Position numbers and translations under genes: made by a program. Shown piece by piece: positions 1-12,474 of a DNA stretch of 64,000 nucleotides (positions are counted from its first letter, which is position 1; every line of letters starts with the position of its first letter). The DNA lies in NCBI GenBank assembly GCA_022606135.1, contig JABYQN010000003.1, positions 1,860,001 to 1,924,000 of the forward strand, in the 5' to 3' direction. The notes under the pieces are model-generated. The model made no database searches. It had not been told where the DNA came from and saw nothing but the letters and a program-made list of their open reading frames with translations. The DNA comes from Fomes fomentarius. Its lineage: Eukaryota; Basidiomycota; Agaricomycetes; Polyporales; Polyporaceae.

Positions 1-582
1 AAGAGTAGCTCTCCAGTAGCCTACTGTACTGCTCCAGCGTCCCCGTTGTGAACACCTCATCTCAAGGTTGCTAGATAGCGCTTTTTAACTCTGCGTTTCA
101 AACTCCCCTCATGGGCGAAAGATTGAGCAGGTGACGTTGATGACATTCCGTAAGTATGATGAACGATTGATATCGCCACAGCTTGCTTCTTCTGGTGAAC
201 TCAAGACTGGGACGATGCGACCTGCTGAAGTCGGAGGTTTAGATCGACAGCTATCTCCCACGGCTCGTGGTAAGTTCCCTTCCCAACATTCATACGAGTT
301 ATATGGAGACTTGGATCGTCGCTATTAGTGCTCTTCTACTTCATCCAGAATACAGAGAGGTCCAGAAGTCGATATGTATCCTAGTCAGTGCTTAAACGCC
401 TATCTAGACGCCGAATATGCGAATGCATCTCCGAAAGGGGAAACTACCTGGCTCAATCCCTGAAGCACTAACCACAAAAGGCATGCCACATTACCAGACC
501 ACGTAGAGGGAAGGACGCGCAAGGAAGATAGATTACAGTATACAGTACAGCGAGATACAACCAATACACAGAAGGAGGCAGT
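1..582. other. No gene recognised
   Basis: Only short unrelated reading frames are present. The stretch ends at the H4 stop codon, so its right part should contain the H4 3' untranslated region. I recognise no domain, tRNA or repeat here. Confidence 0.5.
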
Positions 583-1006
583 CTATGCGCCGAACCCGTA
601 CAAAGTGCGCCCTGATCGCTTCAGTGCGTAGACGACGTCGAGGGCAGTAACAGTCTTGCGCTTCGCGTGCTCAGTGTATGTTACGGAGTCGCGGATGACC
701 TGTAAACAGAATAGGTCAACAGTTGCCCACGAGGGTGAGCGTGAAGAGCTACTCACGTTTTCGAGGAAGATCTTCAGGACACCCCGGGTCTCCTCGTAGA
801 TGAGGCCGGAGATACGCTTGACACCCCCACGACGGGCAAGACGACGAATGGCGGGCTTGGTGATACCCTGAATGTTGTCGCGGAGAATCTTGCGGTGACG
901 CTTGGCACCACCCTTTCCGAGACCCTGTGAAGCCGTCGAAATCAGCCCAACCATCGCTCAGTAGGAATCGGACACATACCTTGCCACCCTTTCCACGGCC
1001 GGACAT
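583..1006 (-). CDS. Histone H4
   Basis: Core nucleosome histone, paired with H3 in the (H3-H4)2 tetramer. Three exons on the minus strand: 980-1006, 757-924 and 583-699. The introns at 925-979 and 700-756 are GT-AG. The spliced frame gives 103 residues starting MSGRGKGGK, then the [12 protein letters not shown] segment, the [11 protein letters not shown] helix and the C-terminal GRTLYGFGA. The first intron falls right after Lys8, splitting the acetylatable tail from the fold. The C-terminus reads [12 protein letters not shown] rather than the animal and yeast [13 protein letters not shown] think this is common in basidiomycetes but could not check. It is divergent to H3, whose ATG lies 383 nt away, which suggests co-regulation in S phase. 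The start is fixed by the MSGRGK motif. Confidence 0.97.
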
Positions 1007-1389
1007 GTTCACAGAAATATTTGTTGGGGAAGAGAAGTGCGCAACGCGTTGGGCCCTTGAAGGCTAGTGGTGGAAGGCAGTGGCGGGAAGTGATGAAAGT
1101 GAGTGAGAGGAAGTGGGCGCACTGTGGTGGATACTTATGAGGGGCGGGCGCGTATAACACGTGCGGGCGCGCGATCAAACCTTATTTTGTTGAAGGCGTT
1201 CAACGCGTCTGTCACGTGAGCGTCTCGACGCGTTTGTTGACAGCGCCCATGGCCAGCCCCGTCTCAGTATAAAGCGATCCCTCCACTACCGCCATATTCC
1301 CATCCGCCTTTTGCGTACTACCACCCACCCCCTACCCGACATATTCTTTCCCACTTCGTCATCTACTCTCGACACACTCCGCATCAGCA
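1007..1389. promoter_or_regulatory. Shared divergent H4/H3 promoter with ACGCGT boxes
   Basis: This 383-nt gap separates the H4 and H3 start codons. It holds three ACGCGT hexamers (1044-1049, 1203-1208, 1228-1233), the MluI cell-cycle box bound by MBF-type factors in yeasts, and two CACGTG E-boxes (1158-1163, 1213-1218). A TATAAA at 1268-1273 lies 117 nt upstream of the H3 ATG. Seen: the motifs. Known: ACGCGT drives G1/S genes in ascomycete yeasts. Inferred: that it acts the same way here on both histone genes. Confidence 0.7.
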
Positions 1390-1929
<540 letters not shown>

Positions 1930-3299
1930 CTTATTATTGGTTATTAGAGTCTCGTTATGGTTGTATGATTACTGTAGCTGTACTATCCATCTCTTCATAA
2001 TCTCTCATGCGCAATAAGTATGTCGTATCCTTCATGGATGAAAGTTCTCGGCGTGTTGTTATCTGGCCACGTGATCGTGATTTCATCCCTCTACGTCACG
2101 GTGGCGCTCAATGCCTCCCTTTGCTCTTGCTCTTCATCACCAGCCTATTGGCCATCGTCGATTGCACCTTGACGTTCTTTGTCATGCCACCAATGAAGAA
2201 CAGTGAAGAACTCGCACAGAGGTATCAATGGTCTAGACAGCGCATACAATAGGGTGTCTCGACCATATGGCACTGCTGGCTCATCGCGTGCAACTTCGGG
2301 GGTTGGACGCGTTGATCCGTCTAGAACGTCTGGACAAACGACCGTAGATGGCGGAGGGCTCGGGATTTCTTAAGGAGTGGTAAGTACTCTACTCACACAT
2401 AGGAATTGATCGTGACTATTCTTCCGCTCTGTTCGTGGTCTCAGGGATTCTTAGACTGCATATGTCAAAAGCACCGCAATCACTGTTCCATGTGCTTCAA
2501 GTGTTGCTCGCAACACACCGTCTTTCATCAGTACCCATAGCATAGGAGCAGAAGTCCGGAGAGTGTAGTGAACTCGGTGGTACCTTAACCATGAACTTGC
2601 TACTCATGCCTGTGTCCTTACAAACGCGGACAAAATTATCGCATCCGTCGCATGGGGGATGGATTGCTTGTTTCGGGTTCCACCCCTCATTGTCTATCTA
2701 TTTCATTCGGCAGATGATACAACGAGATTGTAACGCAGCTTTCGGAGTCTCTTTCATGGATGCCCTCAGGCTTCAAACAGCGACGGTTGCCTCGCATCTC
2801 CTTGGCGAGCTATCCCCCTAATATCTTGTGTACATCGTGCTCACACACACTAACCTTGATATGGGCAACAGTTACGCCCTCGCACGCGAGGAGGCTATGA
2901 AGAGGGAATATCAAACGCTTGTGGGGGACAAGCGACTATGGCGACACATCTATCTACTGAGGGCTCGTTGCAGCTGCCCGCGGGACCTGAACGGGCAGGT
3001 ACGTGTTGCTTATCAGTCATATGAAATCTCGAAGTGACATAGACCGTGCCCTCCCAGTCGGACAAATCATGTGCCTCATTCCCAGGACCAGACTCCCAGA
3101 ATTGAGCTTGATGATCCGTTTCCTCCACCCTCGCCTCTGTTGGAAGAAACAATCGACACTCCACACTTGTCGAACGGCGCACACGGTATGGGAGGGGAAG
3201 AAGCAGGAGATTATGGTGACAGCGCGGCCCCAGATGCTCGCCTTCCGTGCCACTAGGCAGTTCCGGAATGCCTTTTCACACCTGTCCCGGAGTCTCACG
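1930..3299. other. No intact gene recognised
   Basis: The left end should carry the H3 3' untranslated region. The rest holds only short frames without recognisable motifs. Some may be upstream remnants of the decayed gene that begins near 3300, but I cannot join them convincingly. Confidence 0.45.
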
Positions 3300-4520
3300 C
3301 CCGTCGGTAAAGCGTGCAGACATGCCGAGTGATGGCAGTCTCAAAAGGGGTCGTCGCTCCTCATCTCCAAGCCCCCTGCGTCGCCAACCGCCAGCAGCTC
3401 TGCCTCTCAACCAATCCAACATCCGGTTCGTGCTGCTAGTCAAGGTGTGTTCATTCCTCACTTACGCGGAGCTCCACAGATCCCTCCAGTTGCTCCGGAT
3501 GTTTGATCGGCACACCTCGCAAACTCCCTCGTGGGAACACTCTGTCTGCCATAGGTGAGCGAGAGCAAGTCCACGACAGTGACTCGCTCACTCGCTACAA
3601 ACGCCTGCTTGAGATGCAGAAGCGTATGCTCTCCAAACACTTCTCGGAAGCTATCGAGCAGGCTGTGCAGCCACTCAGCAAACACAATCTATCGTCCGTG
3701 CAGCCTTGTGAAGAAGCCACAGCCGTACGGAAATATTGCTTGAGCTGCTGATTTGGACTCCAAGACAGGTACATCAATTGGTCTTCGGCAATCGAAGGAG
3801 GAAATCATCTAGGCTCCTACCTGGCAAGAGAAATCCATCAAGGTCTTCCACGGCAGGGAATGGATAACCCTTTCATAAGGGCTAGTGGTACGATCCTGAT
3901 CTGATGCGTGCAATACCGCGTACATCATCGGCTGCGCACATGACGCAGATTCCCCTCGCTGAAGGACATTTTGTCTCGCATGTATGACCTTGGTCTATAC
4001 CTCACGTTATACGGCCTGTTGACGCCTCTAGGCGCATTCATATTGTCTTGTGTTCTCCACCTGGGTGAAGCTATAGTGATATACTCACAACACGGTGCTG
4101 TGACATGCAGGAGGATCGCACGGTCGTCTATCCGCGAAGGCTGGAACCAAGTCGTCCTGGCGAAGAACCGATGGTTTTGTCACTTCCTGCACAAGCCGCA
4201 CGAGCTGTGCGACAAGCAAGACTTCATGATTGCTAGCGCGCGAGGCTTCAAATATGGCATCAAGTATATCGAGGGATGGGCCTTGTGGCGGATCGCGGTA
4301 GCGGTCTTGATCCCGGTTGTTCTCTCCTTGGTTGTTGGGGTCTTTTATACCTTGTGACCCAAGGACGCCGGTGATGCGTTCACAATTGCTGGTGAGTCAA
4401 GTCAGATCGTCGTTTGGGTAACTAGGAACTCGGTTGTCGTGTGACCCAGGATACATGACCTGGGTGTACTCATATTTGGTCATGCTTGGCGTTCTGAACG
4501 TCGTCGAGGTTTGAGTGAGC
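3300..4520 (+). pseudogene. Decayed gene for a membrane-associated protein of unknown function
   Basis: Several stretches read like protein but in different frames. Around 3355-3500 there is a Ser/Pro-rich segment ending near GVFIPHLRGAP. Then, in another frame, 3500-3720 gives TRYKRLLEMQKRMLSKHFSE, and 3770-3860 gives REIHQGLPRQGMDN. The longest piece, 3971-4354, contains a hydrophobic segment, CDKQDFMIASARGFKYG, and WALWRIAVAVLIPVVLSLV (transmembrane-like). An in-frame TGA at 4355-4357 interrupts it, yet the same frame continues PKDAGDAFTIAG, a GTGAGT donor follows at 4391, and YMTWVYSYLVMLGVLNVVEV appears downstream. The pieces remind me of a large agaricomycete family without known function, but that is from memory. 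At least one frame change and two internal stops are visible. An intron over the TGA is the alternative. Confidence 0.6.
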
Positions 4521-7500
4521 ACTAATATCGGCTTTTATCACGTTAATCGTAACTCCTCTCTTTTACACGCTATTTGCTTCTCACCTTGCCGCTTAGACCA
4601 TAGTCTGATCGTCCATCGTGGTGAACGGTGACTTCCCTGATCTCGGTGGCAGTGAGTGTAAGCCTTTTTATGAATACTACTGACACAGCAATTACGGCCG
4701 TTCATCAGACTCGACTTCTTCGATCCCTAGTGTTAACCTCGAGCTCAGGCTGCACTCACGTTTGAAACAAGGTTAACAAGAACGCACCCAAGAGGCGCAC
4801 TCAGTGGCTCATTCGCAGCTGGCATCATGGGACTGTGCAACCGTAATTCTCATGGTAAAAAAAGGTTAGTGGGTCGTGACATAGATTAACCATGACATTG
4901 CTCAGCACCTGTCAGGGTCTCGATGCGTGGCCGGATCTTGACTCAGCATGCGGTGTTCTAACCATAAATTGGTGTTGAACCTATGACCTTCTGTAAGGTC
5001 TTCATGTGGACCCGCGGGGTGGATCCTGTCAATTTCGGACGTTCTACACCGCGGACATATATATTGGGCAAGTCGTTGCTTATATGCTCGCCGATGTATC
5101 ACCCCAATATGTTCATACCCTTCCTTTCTGGCCCACGGTAAGCATTTTTGAATGTGTGTATCTCCTCATATCAAATCCAGGTTATATACAGTCCCATTAA
5201 TCTGCTTGGGGTTCTCCTTTCAACTTTTCTTCTGAGCGTCTTCCTCAAGCTCTTCGCACTCAAGATGAGGTCTCTTCGCACCCTCGTCGCATTGACACGA
5301 CGTGCATTATCACGTCTGCCACTCCCTTGATCCAGGATAGGCTGGTTTGTTGCAGTGGGTAAGACAACCTGTTCTTTTGCTGTGCTGAGACACTCCTTAG
5401 AATCTCGACAGGGCCCTCGCTTCTGGCAGGCACGGATTGATATTTCATCCCCTCCTGGACCGGACGGCGGACTGTTCTCCCAAGTAGCCCTCAAATGGCA
5501 ACTACCAGTGAGAGTCCATCTAATCATGCAGCACGTATGTATAGCGGTATCCAAACATCGTCCAAGGGGTCCTTGCTGCGGTCAACGTAGGCCATGGATA
5601 CTCTCTATGATATCCTCTCGAATTGACACTTAATGTCTACTCAGCCGGGCTCTTGGCATCCTACGCGCCATCGAGGCCTACACCCTTTGGCGTCCCTGTC
5701 TCTTCTGGGGGCAAATTCCCGTCAGCTCTTGCTTTCAATGAAGCTGGGGACCGACTCTGTTTCCTCAATGGGGGAGCAGTCGCAGGTATGTCCTCATACT
5801 CAGCGATGCTGTTGCCATAACAGCACTCATAGGGTTTGCACCGTGGACCCGGAGCTCGGCCTGATTGCTAACCTTAACTCGCTTCTCAACCAGACGACGC
5901 CTCCGAACGGGCGAATGTATATGTCTCTTCAATTGGCCCTGCATGTTTGCTCACACGAGATTCCTATCTAGACCCCAACAACCTACAAGGAATCGCACAC
6001 TCCACTCGTCAGTGAGAGTTTTCTTGTGTTTCATGTCAAATTAGTAGGAGCATGCTTTGGACTGTGGCGCCAGTCTTCATGCTTGGCTGTCTCATCGTTG
6101 AATGCAATTCCATTCCATCTTTCGCTTCGCAATGCCGACAGGGTGCATCGGCATAAAGCCGCTTCTGTTGAACGATGTTGACTGTGTCACTCATATTGCA
6201 TTCTACGCCCGTGCACACACGGCTGTACACTAGCATAGATCAAGTCGCTGTGGTTAGCCCGGGCATCATCGGGCTCTAGTAGTCAAGCTTGCGCATCTCA
6301 CATACTCATTCTTGTGACGGCAACTCCACTTACGTAATACTTTTCATGGAAGGCTACTAAACTCTGAGTATTCTGCTCACAGCTGCTCACATTGTGATAT
6401 GCAAGGCGTTTGGCGGTGTCATTGTGGCTCGTGATCAGGCCAGCGCGAGGAGAGTTGCTTCCAGAAACACTCATGTCCGCCGCACCGCAAGACCCTATGA
6501 CCAGCACCTCCTAGAAGTAGAACCGTCGATACTCCCTCCGACTCAGGCCTCGGGAGTTCTCATATCGGAGCACATGGACACCAGGTCGGGGGGCCGTGAT
6601 CAACACACACTGCATTGCTAAAGCCAACGATCTCCGACGCTGCTCAAGCTTGGAAGAAAGATGGCCTGTCGTATGTGCCACCCTCATTTAAGGTTACACG
6701 ACTTACTAGAGTATGTGCGTTTCTCAATAAAGCACATGTCTATGGAAGTGCGTACTACGAGCAAGGCTATCGCCGGAACTTAAGCGAAACAAGACTTCCA
6801 TTTACCATTCGTCATGAAGAAAGGATTCGGAGGTAGTTTTGGCAGGAGCTTGGGACTTCGATTCCTGTTAGGTTCAAGTTGCATTCTCGTTGACTTGTTC
6901 GAAGGGTGAGTCGCATAAGTACCATATGTGTACCTAATCTGCGTACTGTGCGCTCAGGCTTGAAATGTCTCCTCTGCTACAAGATGAGCATAATCCTCAT
7001 ACGGCGATGTTCGCTCCTTTGAACACTGGTTACTCCCTTAGTAGTAGTACTGTCATTAGACCACAGCGGTCTGGCGTGTGCCATGATTGTTCTGAGATCC
7101 GGCAGGGCCCGGCGGCCGCGGAGCCGCTACTGACACTAGATCAGGCCGAGCGGCGCCGCGGCGCTGTGTTTCAGCGTTGTGACAACGGGGAGTACTGTGA
7201 CCGGTGACATGGGTGCAACCTGGGCCGCTGTGGTAGACCGTGACGATGACCGTGAGGCTGCGGATGACGCGCCAATGACGGGTGATGACGGTCTCATTCA
7301 CACTGGTCGACTCGAGATGCTCGTTGATGTCGATGATGTGGTTCGGGCACACACAGTCCAAGTCTCATGCGGAAAGCCTGTCGTCGTTATTCGTTTGCAA
7401 TTCTGCCTATTCCTATATAGTCAGATATGCTTCCGTCCCACTGTGGCATGCCAGCAAACTGTTCCCAGTGATACCCCCGACTGTTTGAGATGTCTTCGCG

Positions 7501-8090
7501 TTGCTGGTCGGTAGCTTAGACACCCACTCGTTAGTTCCGCGTTGCCTTGTTTTTGAAGAATGAGATGCATGTTCCCGCGCCTTGCCCTCCCTGTTGGCTG
7601 AACGACTGGTCTGTACGTTACAGTCGTCGTTACCGGCTTCATGTCACCAACGTGGTTCCTGGATAGCATGACTCGGCCCATGCTGTGAATCCATCCAGCC
7701 GAGGACGCCATTGACCGACGCCGGAAGTGCTGCTAACGCGTGCCTTCATAAATTGGTAACGATAGAACCTAGTCCACCCTTTTGGCCACGGTGCCACTCA
7801 GGGGGGTAAGCTTCGCGTAGACCCATATTGGGCCTATGTCGCTTCCAGACAGTTCAAGCCTAGAGAGGAGGAGAATCACGTAAGTAGTGCTCTACCCCTC
7901 AGAAAGTATATAACCCTTTCTTCCATTGAACATCAGCCTGTTTGCACTCTTACTCTTCGCTCTCACACCTTGAACGCCGTGGTGGTCGCAGCCTCAGAAT
8001 ACGAGCATCTACAACGCCCTCTTTGTACGCTGAGAGAGAACACGCTAGTTACTCGCTCAGAACCCCCGGAATCCAAATTCAACTGTGAGA
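4521..8090. other. Long stretch without a supported gene
   Basis: About 3.6 kb with only short overlapping frames on both strands, none with a recognisable domain or a convincing exon chain. There is no tRNA, long repeat or transposon signature that I can see. It may hold worn gene remnants like its left neighbour. The last 100 nt should contain the velvet gene promoter. Confidence 0.4.
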
Positions 8091-9711
8091 ATGGAGACGA
8101 CTGACGTCGTGAGTATAGGAGGCGGGTGTTTACCTCCGATTGCTTGGTCTCTCATCTCAGCGACTGCCCACACAGCGCCCACGACTAGGAATACCGGCGC
8201 AACCTCCAGAGATTGGTGGATGGATTGGTTGGCGTGATCCTCCGTTTGCTGGACTCGTCGTACGTATGAGCTTGGAAGAGTTACAGCAACCAGAGATTGG
8301 GCGAAAGTGCGGATACAATCCACTATTCTACCGAAGAGTTGACTCACTCGTCGGACTATCTGCTTATACAGGTTCGCGCGGAAAGACAAGCGTCCACTGG
8401 ATCCTCCACCTGTCGCCGCACTACGATGCTTTCATCTCGCGGGCGCTGGTACTGAGCATGCAGTGCAACAAGAGTTAGCTCCTCTCAAGTAAGCTTCGGT
8501 GTTGATAAGTATAATCGAGCAAGGCTGCTATTCTGATGACGTCTCTCATCCAGTGAAAATCAATGCTTTGAATTCATCTGTCATATTGACCTCTTCCTTG
8601 TTGATCCCCAGACACAAGAAGGCACGTCTTCAAGGGCAACACAGTCAGCTCATTCCCCACAATTGTCTTCCTTCTCCCCTCAAGAGGACATCTCTCCTTC
8701 ATCGTCGCGATCAGACAACTCGTACATCCGCGTAATCAATCGCGGTGGAGTCGGTGGCCCTGAGGCCTACCAACCGTATAGTGATCGCGGATCGCCTTCA
8801 TATGCACCCGTGCCCCCATTTATGGATACCTCCCGTGACGAACGTGCTGAAGAACACTGGACCATGCGCCAAAGGGACGGCCTCATTCGACATTCCACTC
8901 GCTCTCCCGAAGGCCCCGAAGTCGAGTATGGCAAATGCACAAACTTACTCTACGGTGAGCTCTTCGTGCCTTGCGCGATGGTGGATCACGAAGGGAAGAG
9001 CACCCCAATCTTCGCCTTCTCAGTGAGCATCTCTTTTCTCGACAAGAGTCACCGAATCCCTCCCAAGTTCGTGCCAGGATTCACGCATTGCCACAGGACA
9101 TCGCAGTAAGAAAGGAGGGCCGTTACCGCCTACGCTATCGCGTCTTCAACATCGCCGGCGCATTACACGGAGGATACTCCTATAACGTTCCCATACTCGC
9201 AGAGTGTTATGGGGGGCCGTTCGAGGTCTACTCCACCAAGTCTTTCCCTGGCCTGCAAGCGTCTACCAACCTCACGAAGGTAAGCCTATCCCCTTATACA
9301 GTTTGCGTTCTTTGGCAGTGCAATCGGAAAGAGGCATGCTGACCGACCGTCGACCTTAATGCTCAGAGGATATCCCTGAGCGGCATTCGCGTCAACTCGA
9401 GACACAGAGAGCGACCCGGGACAGTGAAGAAGGCCCGCCTTAGCCCCCCAGATGAAACCTCGGGTCGAGTCAGCACGCAACGTTCCAGTCCGGATTCGTC
9501 CATGGTCCGTACATCCGGACAGCTGCCGATGACCATGGACTCCGGTTGGACACAGACAAGGCCCTTCGCCCTGGGCTTCCCTTCCGTGGACTCACTCTCC
9601 TACGCCCATCCTTCGCTTCCTGGGATGTCCACTCCCTCGAGCTCCCAAGACGCTTCTCGAGCCGCGCTTGCCGCATGGGCCAGGTCCACCGCGTACACCA
9701 CTGGAAACTAG
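8091..9711 (+). CDS. Velvet-family developmental regulator (VosA/VelB-like)
   Basis: Velvet proteins are fungal DNA-binding regulators linking sexual or asexual development with secondary metabolism; they often act as dimers in the nucleus. Six exons fit without phase conflict: 8091-8108, 8161-8306, 8372-8488, 8554-9022, 9097-9279 and 9367-9711, giving 425 residues. The N-terminal half of the domain shows FAGLVVRMSLEELQ, EIGRKFARKDKRPLDPPPV and FICHIDLFLVD. After a Ser/Gln-rich linker the C-terminal half shows GELFVPCAMVD, VRKEGRYRLRYRVFNI, AECYGGPFEVYSTKSFPGL and LSGIRVNSR. A Ser/Pro-rich tail follows. The first coding exon is only 18 nt, set by ATG, a GTGAGT donor and frame. Which velvet subclass it belongs to I cannot settle by eye; the split domain with an insert suggests VosA or VelB rather than VeA. 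Confidence 0.88.
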
Positions 9712-10641
9712 GGAGAGCGATTATGAGCTTTAGGAGCCTCCAATGCGACCACCCATTGCGATTCGCACACCATCGGCAGGACGGAGCGGGCGTGAACGGT
9801 AATAGACCGTGTCACAGGTGCATGCCGGTCATCGTATGTCCGGCTTTTGTCATGAGAATTAGCTGTCCATTTCGGCACGCAGTTGTGGGGGCCTAGTGCC
9901 TCGCTGGTTTTGTCATTCATTCACAGCCAAATCGAGCAGGTGGATCCTTCCAGGCCGTTATAGCTAGTATATGGATATAAACGCTGTACATATATGGTGA
10001 CTCCCTGATCGCTCTGACTCTCGCTCTACTCTCTCTGTCGTTATGCTTTCTGCATGTTGTCGTAGCACTAGCACTTTTTACGTTCTGTCTACTTCACTTT
10101 ATACACGATACACGATCAGATATGTGCCTCAGTGGGCCTCGTGCCTCAGTACGAATATAGGTTAATTGGTCGCATAGTGTCATAGAACCTCACGATGCCT
10201 GTGGACAATTGACGATACGCTAGAATGGACGCGAACAGTCACTGTAGTACCATAAGGTACCGTCATACCATATTACGATGAAGGATTGAAAGGAGGGCGG
10301 TGAACATGACATACCAACGAGCGCTCCTCGGTAACATGCGCTGCGCGTACCTCGAACACGACATGGTCATCAAACATAGAACAGAATACAAAGCGCACCA
10401 TACATGTATCAGACACGCCACGTTGCAAGAAGACAAAAAAGTCCTGACGTCCACAACCCTGGACGCGCCGCGCGACGGCGGTTGTGCTCCAGATTGAAAT
10501 ACGCTAGAGCGCTTAGGCTCACACGCTCCAACTTGGTCCTTCCGTCTCTTTCGGAATCGTCCGCAACTCCGGGTTACGACCACGAGCCTGTCGAACTCGC
10601 TTTCCACGGGTGCCGATCTCGCCCGGAGACGCACCCGAGGC
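9712..10641. other. Intergenic, no gene recognised
   Basis: This lies between the velvet gene and the converging leucine-rich ORF. It should hold both 3' untranslated regions. Short frames here carry no motif I recognise. Confidence 0.45.
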
Positions 10642-12474
10642 TCACGTCTGGCGCACCATCAGCGCCCAAATTGGGTTGTAATAGTATCGCGCCAGCCGCA
10701 GCGTGTGGGCGGGGATGTGCGCCTGCGGCCGCGCCGGGGCGGCCGTGGGTGCTACTAGCGTACCGCATCCTCCGCCGCCAGGCGAAGGGTCGCTCGAGGT
10801 GCTGAGTGCCTGCTGGGCGATCTCCACGGCAAACAGCAGGGGGACGTTTGCCATCGCACGAAGCGCCGACGCGGCGCCTCGAAGGATTTTGAACGTCTTG
10901 AACTGAGATGTGAACGAGCATGGCTGGGTCGGTGACGGGGGGCGCTCCGATCCCGTTCCGCCCTTCGATTCGGAGAGGGAGGCGAGGGTGGCTTGGGGGG
11001 AGGGAGCGGGCTGCGTGGACGCCAGCTCGAGCCGTTTCAGGCCGCGGAAGGAGCAGAGGATGGAGAACAGGTCGTAGTAGGACGGCTGGACGTTGCGCAG
11101 GAAGAGGGAGATCGTGTGCACGTTGGCGAACGATGGCGACACGAGCCCGATGTGGCCCAGATTGGGAGGAACGCCCGGCTCGTTCGTCCAGTGCCAATAC
11201 AGGCGGACGCGGGCGGCGATGTCGGAGAAGCTAAGCACATACTGGTGGTCTGCGTCCATAACTTGGTTTTGATCGTTGGTTTCAGACACAGATGCGGACA
11301 TGGGCGCGTCCTCGGAGGAGGACGAGCGTGACAGCTGCATGTAGGACAGACAGGCGTGGCGCATGGGTGCGAATATTTTCTGGAGCGCAGGGCCATGCTG
11401 AAGCACTGGGTACCCGGCGCCGAAGAAACGCAGCTCCACCTTTGTTGTGTCCTTGAGAGACGGAAGAAGCTTGTCGAGGAATGACTCCACCATCCCAGTG
11501 AGAAGACCATCGACTGTCAGCTCTTCAAGGAATGGGAGGTGAGGGGCGGCGATGTCCTCTATGGACTCAGGGAACACGGACGGGTGGCGTCGGCTATTGT
11601 GCACGGCTAACGTCCTAAGCATCGGGCAGCAGTGGAGAAACTCTAACACAGAGCGTGCGGATATGGCGCGGCTCACTTTGATGTTCATGGCCGTCAGAGC
11701 GGTGAGGTCGGGGAGTGCAGGTGCAGGTGCAAGGGCGCAGGGGGCGGACGCCACAGCGGACATCAGAAACGGGAGCGAGATGGCGTGGGCCATCGTGGAG
11801 GATGACTCGGGGTTCGCGATAGCACTGGCATCGAGGTCGATCCGCTCGATTTGCCCGCTGTGGCGACGTAGTACGTTGCCAATAGTAGTGTGGAGCTCAG
11901 ACATCGGGGCATCCTTGTACTGCAGGAGGACGTCACAGGAGTCGGGCTCACGGAGGACATATTCCATGTAGAATAGCGGACGGTCGGTGTACTTAGTGAG
12001 TAGATCGAGACGTACCACATTGCCGGAGGCCACCTTGCCCGGGGTGACCAAAGGGCTGTTGTACGTCGCATCCGACTCTCCGCTAGTGCTTGCGAGTTCT
12101 TCATAGATGGATGGCTCAGACATGGAGATGTCATCTGAGGCGATATCACAGGTGGTCGGATCTGTAGCTCGGCCACAGCGTGTGTGGCCAGGGTGGTCTG
12201 TGACATCAGTCAACTGAGGTGGCTCAATGCTGGAGATGCCGTCAGCGGGACAGACGCAATCAGCAAGATGAAACATGTGTTCTGATGATCGTTGTAAGAT
12301 GACCACAGCGGGATGAGCAATAAATCGCGGCTTACGGGAGGCTATAGTGGTACTGAGACGTGAGATGAAACCCGATGAGGCGGGGATGAGGATGCAACTT
12401 GAAGGGAAGAGAGGCGGAGGCCACGTACTCACGGCCGCCTTATATACTGCGGTGTCAATTGCAATTCCAGGCAT
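10642..12474 (-). CDS. Leucine-rich protein, possibly of the basidiomycete F-box/LRR type
   Basis: A single uninterrupted frame codes for up to 610 residues. From about residue 210 on, repeated Leu-rich segments such as LPDLTALTAMNIKVS, LPFLEELTVDGLL and FRGLKRLELAST alternate with variable loops, like the LRR part of basidiomycete F-box proteins. No F-box motif is visible in the N-terminus. The start is uncertain: the first ATG is at 12474, but a GTGAGT donor after 14 codons (12427-12432) could mark an intron, and internal Met codons (for example MFHLADC) are possible starts. I found no acceptor restoring the frame, so I keep the single ORF. The C-terminal 100 residues are Pro/Ala-rich. Function is not recognised. 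Confidence 0.6.
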   Translation of the reverse strand: MPGIAIDTAVYKAAVSTWPPPLFPSSCILIPASSGFISRLSTTIASRKPRFIAHPAVVILQRSSEHMFHLADCVCPADGISSIEPPQLTDVTDHPGHTRCGRATDPTTCDIASDDISMSEPSIYEELASTSGESDATYNSPLVTPGKVASGNVVRLDLLTKYTDRPLFYMEYVLREPDSCDVLLQYKDAPMSELHTTIGNVLRRHSGQIERIDLDASAIANPESSSTMAHAISLPFLMSAVASAPCALAPAPALPDLTALTAMNIKVSRAISARSVLEFLHCCPMLRTLAVHNSRRHPSVFPESIEDIAAPHLPFLEELTVDGLLTGMVESFLDKLLPSLKDTTKVELRFFGAGYPVLQHGPALQKIFAPMRHACLSYMQLSRSSSSEDAPMSASVSETNDQNQVMDADHQYVLSFSDIAARVRLYWHWTNEPGVPPNLGHIGLVSPSFANVHTISLFLRNVQPSYYDLFSILCSFRGLKRLELASTQPAPSPQATLASLSESKGGTGSERPPSPTQPCSFTSQFKTFKILRGAASALRAMANVPLLFAVEIAQQALSTSSDPSPGGGGCGTLVAPTAAPARPQAHIPAHTLRLARYYYNPIWALMVRQT

